Origin: JAKZVK01 sp965248255
GTDB lineage: Bacteria > Acidobacteriota > Terriglobia > Bryobacterales > UBA6623
DNA: 64,000 nt
Direction of reading: 5' to 3'
NCBI GenBank assembly: GCA_965248255.1
Contig: CBDFIW010000003.1
Location: 1,612,001-1,676,000, forward strand
Part shown: positions 9,669-17,613 of the stretch, in pieces
Numbering within the stretch: the first letter of the stretch is position 1
How the letters are laid out: the number at the start of each line of letters is the position of its first letter
Program-made: the position numbers and the translations under genes
Notes under the pieces: generated by a model
Told to the model about the DNA's origin: nothing
The model's database searches: none
Seen by the model: only the letters and a program-made list of their open reading frames with translations

Positions 9669-10229
9669 CTACGCCCCCTGCCAGCGCTGGGTGTCTGGAG
9701 ACCACAGGTGTAACAGGTCCAGTACGCGCCCGACCGACTGATCCACGATCTGCTCGACGGTTTCCGGCCGCGTGTACAGAGCGGGCATGGGCGGTGCGAT
9801 GATCGCGCCCATTTCGGCCAGGCTCGCCAGGGTTCGTAGATGCCCCAGATGAAGCGGGCTCTCGCGAACCATCAGGATCAGCCGACGGTGCTCCTTCAGG
9901 GTGACATCGGCGGCACGGACCAATAGGTTGGAGGCCATGCCCGCGGCAATGGCCGACATCGTGTTGACCGAGCAGGGCGCGATCACCATCCCGTCAGTCA
10001 GATACGAACCGCTGGCCAAGCTGGCTCCGATGGCCTCATTCGAGTGCCAATGGGTCGCCAGGGACTTGAGATCCTTGAGAGTCCGGCTCGTCTCCTCGAA
10101 GAGGGCCTTCTCCGCGGGACGCGTCACGATCAGGTGCGTTTCCACCGACAGCGCGGCCAGTTTCTCGAGCAGGCGAACACCATAGATAGAGCCACTGGCG
10201 CCGCTGATTCCGACAACGATGCGGGTCAT
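9669..10229 (-). CDS. ubiX: UbiX-family flavin prenyltransferase
   Basis: The protein has 186 residues, the usual length. The N-terminal GISGASGSIYGVRLLE binds flavin phosphate. APCSVNTMSAIAAGMASNLL and the following RAADVTLKEHRRLILMVRE are family hallmarks, as is the C-terminal PPMPALYTRP. UbiX makes prenylated FMN from FMN and dimethylallyl phosphate for UbiD-type decarboxylases. No ubiD is in the window, though a chorismate-lyase-like gene lies 50 kb away. It is divergent from an XRE regulator, with a palindrome in the shared upstream region. Confidence 0.93.
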   Translation of the reverse strand: MTRIVVGISGASGSIYGVRLLEKLAALSVETHLIVTRPAEKALFEETSRTLKDLKSLATHWHSNEAIGASLASGSYLTDGMVIAPCSVNTMSAIAAGMASNLLVRAADVTLKEHRRLILMVRESPLHLGHLRTLASLAEMGAIIAPPMPALYTRPETVEQIVDQSVGRVLDLLHLWSPDTQRWQGA

Positions 10230-10272
10230 GGCAGCGGCGCTTCGGCCTGATTTAGAACGAGCGCTTGGCCCC

Positions 10273-10290
10273 TGTTCTGAATTCGGAACA
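10273..10290. promoter_or_regulatory. Operator-like palindrome between ubiX and the XRE gene
   Basis: TGTTCTGAATTCGGAACA is a near-perfect 18-base inverted repeat (TGTTC/GAACA outer arms, GAATTC centre). It lies 43 bases upstream of ubiX and about 40 bases before the -10 box of the regulator gene. Its position fits autoregulation by the XRE protein or joint control of both genes. That is an inference. Confidence 0.5.
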
Positions 10291-10306
10291 AACTCTTCCT
10301 ATGGGG

Positions 10307-10336
10307 CTCACATACCCGTGATAAAATCTGTATAAT
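10307..10336 (+). promoter_or_regulatory. Sigma70-type promoter for the XRE gene
   Basis: A perfect TATAAT at 10331-10336 is preceded by a weak -35 (CTCACA, 10307-10312) with an 18-base spacer. The ATG is 44 bases downstream. No clear ribosome site is visible before that ATG. Confidence 0.55.
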
Positions 10337-10380
10337 CAGTCTGTTCTCTTCCAATTCCCCACTCCTCGCCGATTGACCCT

Positions 10381-11211
10381 ATGGACGCCGGCCTCAAACT
10401 CAAGCGCGTACGAGAGCGCCTGCAACTTCGTTATCGGCAAGTCGAACAAGCCAGCAACCTCATTGCCGAGAGGCACAACAACCTAGATTTTGCCATCGGT
10501 CTGAGCCGCCTCGCAGACATCGAGAACAAGGGCGTCGTGCCGAGCATCCACCGGATCTACAGTCTCAGTGCCATCTACCGCCTGGATATCTCCGAAGTCC
10601 TTGATTGGTATGGGGTTAAGGTGGAAGGCATCTTGCAGGATTCCTCCTTTGTGAGCCCCAGCAAGACCCATCTTCTCAGCGACTCCGACCGCGACCGCGG
10701 GGTGGTAACGCTTCCACTCAAGCTCGACCCTGGTGTCGATCTGACCAAAACGACCGACTTGAGCCGCTTCATTCAAAAATGGGGCAAGGTGCCCATCAGC
10801 CTGCTCGCCAACCTTGATATCGAAGCGTATCGGTACGCAGTCATCGGCAGCGAGGACTATCTGATGTTTCCCCTGCTGCGGCCAGGAGCTCTGGTGCAGA
10901 TTGACGAGGGCCAGCGAGAGATCCAGAGCACCGGCTGGACCCACGAGTTCGAACGCCCTATCTACTGCTTCGAGCTGCGGGACGGGTTCGCCTGCTGCTG
11001 GTGCAACCTGACCACTGATCAGAGGAACTTGATTCTTCAACCGCATCAGGGCTCCCCGTGTGAACCCATCGTCCTCAACTATCCGAACGATCTCGACATC
11101 ATCGGTCGGGTCGTAGGCGTGGCCCAGCAGTTTGAGGTCGCGGATCATCCGTCTAGGCCTCGGAAGCGAACTCGTTCCCCAGTAGCTCCAGTACGAGCTG
11201 CAGGTCGGTGA
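10381..11211 (+). CDS. XRE-family transcriptional regulator with large C-terminal domain
   Basis: The protein has 276 residues. Residues 1-80 form a helix-turn-helix of XRE type (start LKLKRVRERLQLRYRQVEQA, then SRLADIENKGVVPSIHRIYSLSAIY). The C-terminal half (about 125-250) is beta-rich with DYLMFPLLRPGALVQID and DIIGRVVGVAQQF, which resembles S24/LexA-fold sensing domains without an obvious Ser-Lys dyad. The type is common in Acidobacteria. The last 59 bases overlap the convergent gene, and the basic tail after residue 255 may be an extension created by that overlap. Confidence 0.8.
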   Translation: MDAGLKLKRVRERLQLRYRQVEQASNLIAERHNNLDFAIGLSRLADIENKGVVPSIHRIYSLSAIYRLDISEVLDWYGVKVEGILQDSSFVSPSKTHLLSDSDRDRGVVTLPLKLDPGVDLTKTTDLSRFIQKWGKVPISLLANLDIEAYRYAVIGSEDYLMFPLLRPGALVQIDEGQREIQSTGWTHEFERPIYCFELRDGFACCWCNLTTDQRNLILQPHQGSPCEPIVLNYPNDLDIIGRVVGVAQQFEVADHPSRPRKRTRSPVAPVRAAGR

Positions 11212-11617
11212 CGTAGAGTTCCCGCTCGGCCTCGCTCGCTCCAGCCGGCAGGAGGCGCCGATAAGGCTCAAGCGTGAGCCAGGTTTCCAAAACCGTGTCT
11301 CGCTCGGCCTCGATCGAATCCAGATACTTCTCCACGTCCCTCACTTGCGGCTCCAGCGGATAGTTGAGCCACTCACGAAAGACCTCTTCATGGCTCTGAC
11401 GAAGCACAAGGTCGGCCTCGTCCTCCGAGTAGATCTGCGCCAAACCGAAGTGCTCATAGCGTCCGCTGTTTTCGTTGCGTAACGAAGTCAGATACGCGAT
11501 CTTCCCAAATGTGGACGAGATCTGAGCAAGCGTACGCTCCCAAACGTCGCGCTTGGCTGGACCTTGGTGAGCCTCCTCCCGAGACGATTCACCACTGGCG
11601 CGCGACTCTCGATCCAC
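11153..11617 (-). CDS. Conserved acidobacterial protein of unknown function
   Basis: This is a 154-residue, mostly helical and acidic protein. The core, SLRNENSGRYEHFGLAQIYS followed by EDEADLVLRQSHEEVFREWL, is a block I associate with acidobacterial hypotheticals often found near XRE regulators. There is no signal peptide or membrane segment. It overlaps the 3' end of the regulator gene tail to tail, so antisense effects are possible. Function unknown. Confidence 0.7.
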   Translation of the reverse strand: MDRESRASGESSREEAHQGPAKRDVWERTLAQISSTFGKIAYLTSLRNENSGRYEHFGLAQIYSEDEADLVLRQSHEEVFREWLNYPLEPQVRDVEKYLDSIEAERDTVLETWLTLEPYRRLLPAGASEAERELYVTDLQLVLELLGNEFASEA

Positions 11618-11840
11618 GCTACGATTCTAGCGCTTCCCGGCGCATTCGACAGTGCCGCCACAACCTCCACTTGGCGAAAGCGTTTGGTTCGGGCCCGGCC
11701 TCCTTATTTGGGCAGCTTGGCTGTAAAGAATATTTACGCATTCAGAACAACCCCAGTTCGTCAGAAAACCACGGAAAGGGCCCACAGTTCGGCCTGCCGT
11801 CACTGCTATACTTCACTCTTCCTGGGAGTATCCCGGCCCC

Positions 11841-13008
11841 TAGTGTAGTGCACCATAAATAATGTAACTTATATTGGCTTCCCATCGTCTCTATTAACAG
11901 GAGGCATGGGATGCGAAGAGCACAACCAGTAACTTTGAACACAGCGCAATGCAAGCAGTTGGACCGCTACGCGCGCGGCCGCCAAGTCGCCGTTCGTCTC
12001 GCCCTGCGAGCCAGGATTGTCCTGCTGGCCGCCGACGGTCTCGAGAATAAGCAGATCGCCGCACAGCTCGGTGTCTCGCGGCAGTTGGTGGCCCGCTGGC
12101 GCACGCGCTTTCTCGAAAGCAGCATCGCCGGCATTGCAAAAGACGCCCCACGGCCCGGTCGTAAACCTGCCGTCTCGAAGCAGAAAGTACAGCAGATCAT
12201 CCACAAGACCACCCGCGAGAAACCGTCCAACGCCACCCACTGGAGCCGCCGCACCATGGCCGCCGCGGCCGGCGTCAGCGCTTCCACCGTGGGACGGATT
12301 TGGCGCGCCCATGGCCTCAAGCCCCACCGCGTCAAGACCTTCAAGCTCAGCAATGACCCGCGTTTCGCCGAGAAACTCGACGACATCGTCGGACTCTATC
12401 TCAATCCGCCTGAGCATGCTCTGGTTCTCTCGCTCGATGAGAAGTCCCAAATCCAAGCCCTCGATCGCACCCAGCCCGGCCTGCCGCTCAAAAAGGGACG
12501 CGGCCAAACGATGACCCACGATTACAAGCGCAACGGCACGACCACCCTGTTTGCGGCGCTCAACAGCCTTGACGGCAGCGTGATCGCCGAGTGCATGCCC
12601 CGACACAGCCACCAGGAATGGCTGCGCTTCCTGCGCTTAATTGACCGCCGCACTCCCAAGGACAAACAGCTTCATCTCATCGTGGACAACTATGCCACCC
12701 ACAAGCATGCCGCTGTGAAGCGTTGGCTCGATCGTCACCCGCGCTTCCACATTCATTTCACCCCGACCTCGGCGTCGTGGCTGAACATGGTCGAGCGATT
12801 CTTTCGCGATCTCACCGTCAAGCGCCTGCGCCGCGGCGTGTTTCGCAGCGTGGACGAGCTCGTCGCCGCCATTGACGACTACATCGCCCAGCACAACGGG
12901 CATCCCACGCCCTTCATCTGGACCGCGACCGCCTCCGACATCTTCGAGAAAGTCAAGCGCGGACGTGCCGCCCTGCATAAGGTGCAATCTGCTTGACGCG
13001 CTACACTA
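11841..13008 (+). mobile_element. IS630-family insertion sequence
   Basis: The element is 1168 bases including the flanking TA dinucleotides (11841-11842 and 13007-13008) expected for IS630/Tc1-type insertion. Short inverted ends read TAGTGTAGTGC on the left and GCGCTACACTA on the right. It carries one intact transposase gene. Decayed genes lie to the right, so the element may have contributed to local decay. Confidence 0.85.
11911..12996 (+). CDS. IS630-family transposase
   Basis: The protein has 361 residues. The N-terminal helix-turn-helix region contains GLENKQIAAQLGVSRQLVAR, followed by a second winged-helix part around residues 80-135. The DDE catalytic triad is visible: Asp in LSLDEKSQ (about 177), Asp in LIVDNYATHK (about 255) and Glu in WLNMVERFF (about 292). 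Length and motif order are those of an active IS630 enzyme. There is no frameshift. Confidence 0.93.
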   Translation: MRRAQPVTLNTAQCKQLDRYARGRQVAVRLALRARIVLLAADGLENKQIAAQLGVSRQLVARWRTRFLESSIAGIAKDAPRPGRKPAVSKQKVQQIIHKTTREKPSNATHWSRRTMAAAAGVSASTVGRIWRAHGLKPHRVKTFKLSNDPRFAEKLDDIVGLYLNPPEHALVLSLDEKSQIQALDRTQPGLPLKKGRGQTMTHDYKRNGTTTLFAALNSLDGSVIAECMPRHSHQEWLRFLRLIDRRTPKDKQLHLIVDNYATHKHAAVKRWLDRHPRFHIHFTPTSASWLNMVERFFRDLTVKRLRRGVFRSVDELVAAIDDYIAQHNGHPTPFIWTATASDIFEKVKRGRAALHKVQSA

Positions 13009-13065
13009 GCACGCGGAGATGGCCTGCTCAGCTCCTAACCGGGCAACGGAGATTGATCATTATCG

Positions 13066-14243
13066 ATGGCGGCTCCGGCTGATGGTCAGCGCAAGAAAAT
13101 TGCCGCTATCTGCTCTACCTATAGCCTCCGCTCACACGCCGACAATTTTGTCACGCGGCTTCTCGAAGGTTACTGGATCGGGGAGTGATTCCACCCGCCC
13201 CCCTGTGACGTCGCGTCTCTGTACGTGGATCAAATAGACCGTGCCGATATCAGTGAGCGTCTGGCCATGGCCTATGGCCTCGAGCGCTACGAGTCTGTCG
13301 CGGAGTCCCTGATGCTTGGTACCGGCAGTCTGGCAGTCGACGGCGTTCTCCTCCTCCTGGAGCACGGCGACTACCCTATTAACGAGCGGCATCAGAAGCT
13401 GTACCCGCGCTTTGAGTACTTCGAGCAAATCGTCGAAGTGTTCCGCCATTCAGGCCGTGCGGTGCCGGTATTCGTGGACAAGCATCTCTGCTACGATTGG
13501 CCCAAAGCGCAACAGATGTATCGCTGGTCGCGTGAGTTCGAGTTCCCGCTGATGGCGGGTTCGTCGCTGCCGGTAACATTTCGTGTTCCCGAGTTGGAGT
13601 TTCCGCTCGAAACCGACTTCGAAGAGGCCCTGGTGGTCGGAGGAAGCTGGTTTGGAGAGAGCTGGCTGATTCATCTGATCGAGGCGCTACAGGGCTTCGT
13701 CGAGCGCCGTCGTGGCGGGGAGACAGGGATTCGCGATGTGCAAATGGTCAACGACATTCAGATTTGGCGGGCCGCTTTGGCCGGCCGATGGGATCGCGGA
13801 CTTCTGGATGCCGCCCTGGCGTGCCGGCGATACGGAGGCGCGCCTGGAGTGCCCGAAGAGGTGGCTCGCAGAGGTCTGGCCTGCTTCATCGAGTACAGAG
13901 ACGGCTTCCAGGCGACTGCGCTGGCCCTCGGCGGCGGCGTTTCGTTTGAATACCTCGCCGCCTCCGGCTCAGAGGCCAGGCGGATCGGCCGGCCACGGCT
14001 CTCTATCTGCCCGCGGAGAGTGCCGACAACATCAGCCCCCTGGTCGATTCGATCGCTCGGCTCTTTACCACAGGGCAGCCTGATTATCCAGTCGAGCGCA
14101 CTCTGCTAACCACGGGTGTGGTGAACTACCTGATGGAGTCGGGCTATCGCGGCCAGCAGCACGTGGACACGCCCGATCTCAACATCTCCTACCGGGCCAT
14201 GGAGACCTCCTATTTCGCCCGGCAAGCCCCGCGAGATCCGTGA
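13066..14243 (+). pseudogene. Conserved hypothetical (Gfo/Idh-neighbour type), broken by a stop and a frameshift
   Basis: Reading from ATG 13066, the frame opens with RKKIAAICSTYSLRSHADNF, an expected N-terminus for a protein family common in Planctomycetes and Acidobacteria. An in-frame TGA at 13186 interrupts it. The same frame continues as FHPPPCDVASLYVDQ and through EHGDYPINERHQKLYPRFEY and VPVFVDKHL. Near 13960-13985 the frame shifts, and the true C-terminus (YPVERTLLTTGVVNYLMESG) reads on to the stop at 14241-14243. The two lesions suggest a real pseudogene. The next gene starts in the last four bases, so the two were once coupled. Confidence 0.75.
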
Positions 14244-15133
14244 CGCACGCAGCCATCCAAGCCAGGGTGCCGGCCTTGCGCGAGGTCATCGATCCCGCCG
14301 CTGGAATCCTGCGCGTCACAACCGGATTCGGTTCCACGGCCGGGCCGGTCTTCGGTCGCGTCGGGACCATGCACTTCAGTGATCCTGCACGGAATCAGTT
14401 CTGGCGATACACCATCCCTCGTTGGAAGGTCGGCGCGGACGAAGGACAGCTTTCTCTCCATCGCGAAAACGAGGGAGGTGTCAGGGGCATGACCCTCGAC
14501 AACCGGGGCAGGCTGCTCCGCTGCGAAGCCGCACGAGGCCGGATCACGCGGGAGGAAGTCGACGGGTCCGTGAGCGTCCTGGCGGACCGCCGCGATGTCA
14601 CCGGTCTGCGATCGCCCGACGACGTAGTCTATTCCGTGGATGGCAGCATCTATTTCACCGATCTCCCTGCGGTGGATCCCACACGGGCAAACCGGGAGAG
14701 CTCCGCCGTCTATCAGCTCCCGCGCTTCGGCAACGCCCGTGTGGTGACGACGGAGTGCCGCCGGCCTGGAGGGCTCGCGCTCACTGCCAGACAGCTTCAT
14801 CTCTACGTTGCGGACCAAGCCGCGCGAGAGATTTGTGTCTTTGCCATTCAAGCCGACGGCGCTTTGGCGGATGGCCGCGTCTTTGCACGGTTTGACCAGG
14901 ACGGCGACGGCATCCCCGCGGGCCTGAAGACCGACGAGGCCGGCAATCTCTACGCGGCAGGCCCCGGCGGCCTCTGGATCTTCAACCCTGACGGACTTCA
15001 CCTGGGAACGGTCACGCTGCCCGAACAGCCCACCAACTGCTGCTGGGGCCGATCGTTCTCGGGCTTATACATCACAGCCGGAATGTCGATCTACTTCATC
15101 GCAACGAAGATTCGAGGAACGAAAACGTTCTGA
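14240..15133 (+). CDS. SMP-30/gluconolactonase-like beta-propeller protein
   Basis: The protein has 297 residues and starts with GTG overlapping the upstream stop (GTGA). Propeller-blade motifs follow in order: RGMTLDNRGRLLRCEAARGR, SPDDVVYSVDGSIYFTDLP, RRPGGLALTARQLHLYVAD and GIPAGLKTDEAGNLYAAGPG. These are typical of the SMP-30/Gluconolactonase/LRE-like family of metal-dependent lactonases, where Asn/Asp at blade tips bind the metal. No signal peptide is visible. The coupling to a sugar-pathway-type hypothetical suggests sugar acid lactone hydrolysis, by family inference. Confidence 0.85.
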   Translation: MTHAAIQARVPALREVIDPAAGILRVTTGFGSTAGPVFGRVGTMHFSDPARNQFWRYTIPRWKVGADEGQLSLHRENEGGVRGMTLDNRGRLLRCEAARGRITREEVDGSVSVLADRRDVTGLRSPDDVVYSVDGSIYFTDLPAVDPTRANRESSAVYQLPRFGNARVVTTECRRPGGLALTARQLHLYVADQAAREICVFAIQADGALADGRVFARFDQDGDGIPAGLKTDEAGNLYAAGPGGLWIFNPDGLHLGTVTLPEQPTNCCWGRSFSGLYITAGMSIYFIATKIRGTKTF

Positions 15134-15623
15134 TCCGCTCTTTGCTCCAGCGCCCTCGGGCTCGCTCGCCGCCAGCCCACGTTCTCTTAGCCCCGGCTAG
15201 CTCATGCTGGCCCGACGCGGGCCTCCTCCCCCCAAGCTCGACCGGAGCGGCCTTACGGGTAGCCGGCTCTACATGCTCGGTTTCCAACGAATCATCCATA
15301 TTTTAGTACCAGCATTCTGATATCTGTTTGTGCGTCTAAAAAATCTCATCTGCACGTCGACAAATGACTTCTACCAAGACACAGTCAGCTGACAAACGAG
15401 CTCAAGATTTAGGGAGCTCTCTCGGCGGGCGCCCCGACGGGCTGGGGAGATTCTTGGCTGTGGAGGCGCCAAGCCGTTTCTGGCGGGCTCCGTTCCGGTG
15501 TTGAAAAAAGCGCACCCTCCTCGGCCGCTCAGTCGCATTTTGGATACAGTCATAGGTGAAGTTGTGTAGGCCTCCTACGACAAACGCCCTTACGACCCAA
15601 GACAAAACTACAAGGAGAAGGAC
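15134..15623. other. Gap with no supported gene
   Basis: About 490 bases lie between the lactonase-like gene and the Cys-rich peptide gene. Short GC-rich palindromes and an AT-rich stretch (15300-15375) are present, which may hold promoter elements for the small peptide gene. I see no recognisable ORF family or RNA. Confidence 0.4.
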
Positions 15624-15803
15624 ATGCTACGAAAAGCTCTGGTTGTTACCGCCATCGGCGCGAAGGTCGCCGTGTTGGCTCTGCTTGGACAATGGCTTTC
15701 GAGTCCCGTCGACTCATCGGACGCGCGCTACAAGGCGGACTGCCCCGAGTGTATGCCGGATCCGAACTGCTTCCCGGGTGATCCCTGCGCTGATTGCGGT
15801 TGA
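15624..15803 (+). CDS. Small secreted or membrane-anchored Cys-rich peptide
   Basis: The product has 59 residues. A strong AAGGAGAAGG ribosome site lies five bases before the ATG. Residues 1-25 form a basic-then-hydrophobic segment (MLRKALVVTAIGAKVAVLAL) that could be a signal or an anchor. The tail is acidic and carries five cysteines in a CPECMPDPNCFPGDPCADCG cluster at the C-terminus. The spacing could bind metal or form disulfides. A membrane-protein gene follows about 100 bases later. No family name is known to me. Length, RBS and composition argue it is real. Confidence 0.6.
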   Translation: MLRKALVVTAIGAKVAVLALLGQWLSSPVDSSDARYKADCPECMPDPNCFPGDPCADCG

Positions 15804-15901
15804 GTTCCCGCACGGCTCAGAAAAGTCGCCCCAAATAGATGAAATCGCCGTGCGGGCTATGGTATACTCGTATCAATTAGCCCGCTCGGGGATGGTGTGT
15901 C

Positions 15902-16683
15902 TTGGACGGCCTGCTTCCAATCGTCGACTTGCTTACGGTTGCTGCTGCACTTGCGGCGATAGGGTGGGCCCTTAACCTCTGGCGTACGGGCCTGCATCGC
16001 CGCTATCCCGTCCTGTTCACATACCTCCTCTTCGCAGCTGGCTTAACCGTCGGCTCGTATGTCGCCTACAACTATTTCGCCAAGAGCGTCATCTTCGGCT
16101 GGTACTGGGTGGTGGTTCAGCCGCTCAGCTGGACGCTCTATTTCTGCCTTCTGGTCGAGACGCATAACCGCATGCTGTTCGGCTTCAAGGGCTTCGAGCG
16201 CCTGGGGCAACTGTTGATTTACGCGGCGTCCGGTACAGTCGCGATGGTGTTCCTGAGCATGATGTTCTTGGAGGCCTCCCGCGAGACCTGGGAGCAATTC
16301 TGGTTCTGCAGCGGCGTAGCGTCTATATCGGGCTGACGCTCTTCACGGTATTCCTCGTCGTGTTCGGGTTGTACTTCCACCTCAAGATTCCGCGGAATGT
16401 GAAGACGCTGTTCGGGACGTTCGGTATGCTGTTTGGCTCAGTCGCGATGACGCTCATCGTGGCTGATATGTGGCGAGAAGCGATCGGGAGCGTGCAAAGA
16501 CCGGTGATGGCCGCCTCGAACCTGTTGTGCATCGGGTTCGGCGCGGTCACGTTTTCGCTGGCAGGTGAGCAACAGGCCCGACCGATTCAGCTTCGAGAAG
16601 CCCTGGATGTCGATGCCGAGGCTCAGCTGACTAGTGGGCTAGAGAGTTTGAACGATATTCTGTTAAGGATGCTTCGATCATGA
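15902..16683 (+). pseudogene. Acidobacterial multi-pass membrane protein, frameshifted
   Basis: TTG at 15902 after GGGGATGG starts a frame with about four transmembrane helices that stops at 16336. A second frame, open before 16360 and ending 16683, continues naturally: WEQFWF then, one base out, LQRRSVYIGLTLFTVFLVVF. The join is near 16303-16308. Together they give about 260 residues with six or so helices and a polar tail, a layout I have seen in acidobacterial hypotheticals. Only one lesion is seen, so a sequencing error is possible. The next gene overlaps the stop (ATGA), so the pair forms an operon. Confidence 0.65.
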
Positions 16684-17222
16684 GTTACTTAGTACCGCTC
16701 GTTGGGGTGATGGTGGTTGCGCTGATCGTGCTCGCGGCGGCCTTGTGGCGGCTCGGTGGGAAGAGAGACGAGAGCCTCGATCTTGCCCTGCTGGCTGGCC
16801 GTTCAACCGCGGAAGTGTATCTGCCGATGAAGCGCCTGTTTTCGTCGCAGGACCGCGATTTTCTCCGTCGAATGTGCGACAGGCCGGCTGGCTTACAGCG
16901 TCGCCTGCAAGCCGGGCGGAAGCGAGTCTTCCGCAAGTACCTTCGTGAAATCCGAAGGGAGTTCGGCCAAATCTGGGGCCTAGCTCGCGCTCTCGCTCCT
17001 ATGAGTCGAAACCCAGAATTCGCGTCTCTGATCACACAGCAGGCTCTGACGTTCCATGCCTTGTATTGGACCATCCAGGTGCGTTGCGCCCTAGGGTGGA
17101 CTGCCCCGCTGGGTGTGAATGTCGGTGATCTGGTTGACGCTCTGGAGCGTCTTCAAGCCGGAGCGCAAAGGGTTCTCAGCGTACAACAAGCTGCCGCACG
17201 GGTTGCTGCCTCAGCTAGATAG
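16680..17222 (+). CDS. Conserved membrane-anchored protein, acidobacterial type
   Basis: This 180-residue protein has a start that overlaps the upstream stop by four bases. One N-terminal transmembrane helix (about 5-23) is followed by a basic helical region rich in Arg (RRMCDRPAGLQRRLQAGRKR) and an Ala-rich amphipathic C-terminus. There is no catalytic motif. Translational coupling to the multi-pass protein suggests the two act together in the membrane. Function unknown. Confidence 0.65.
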   Translation: MSYLVPLVGVMVVALIVLAAALWRLGGKRDESLDLALLAGRSTAEVYLPMKRLFSSQDRDFLRRMCDRPAGLQRRLQAGRKRVFRKYLREIRREFGQIWGLARALAPMSRNPEFASLITQQALTFHALYWTIQVRCALGWTAPLGVNVGDLVDALERLQAGAQRVLSVQQAAARVAASAR

Positions 17223-17613
17223 ACACGGAATAGACTCCTTTGTTGAGGGGCTCTGTCCTGGGAGGCTGGTATGCCGGCGCGGATGACAGTGCCTAGCTAC
17301 GTCCGCACCCGACGGCCTCGCGACGATCCCTCGGCTCCGGCGGAGGGGTTCGCCCGGCGCGGCGAGTGCTACCTGTGGCTGAAGCCGAAGGTCCTTCAAA
17401 CTCCCGTGTGTCCGGCATCGCTAACCTGACATCGTGCATCGCCTCCTCCGGCCACAGCGAGTCTCGCCCTTCTGGCCGTTGCGGCGGGGGCCGTTCGGTA
17501 TACCATAGGGCATAAACCCTAGCCGTCTTAGGGCTCCCGCCTGATGCCCGCATCCTACGAGAGTTCTAAACTGCAAGACATAGGGCGAGGACTAGACACA
17601 GTCAGCAACCAAC
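17223..17613. other. Gap with no supported gene
   Basis: About 390 bases before the TonB-like gene. Overlapping short frames on both strands are not convincing. A small repeat around AGGGCATAAACCCT (near 17506-17520) could form a weak hairpin. No promoter matches well enough to name. Confidence 0.35.

Noticed and set aside
13186..13188. TGA as a selenocysteine codon
   Set aside because: The position aligns to Trp/His-rich residues in the family rather than Cys, no SECIS-like hairpin was seen, and a second lesion exists downstream.
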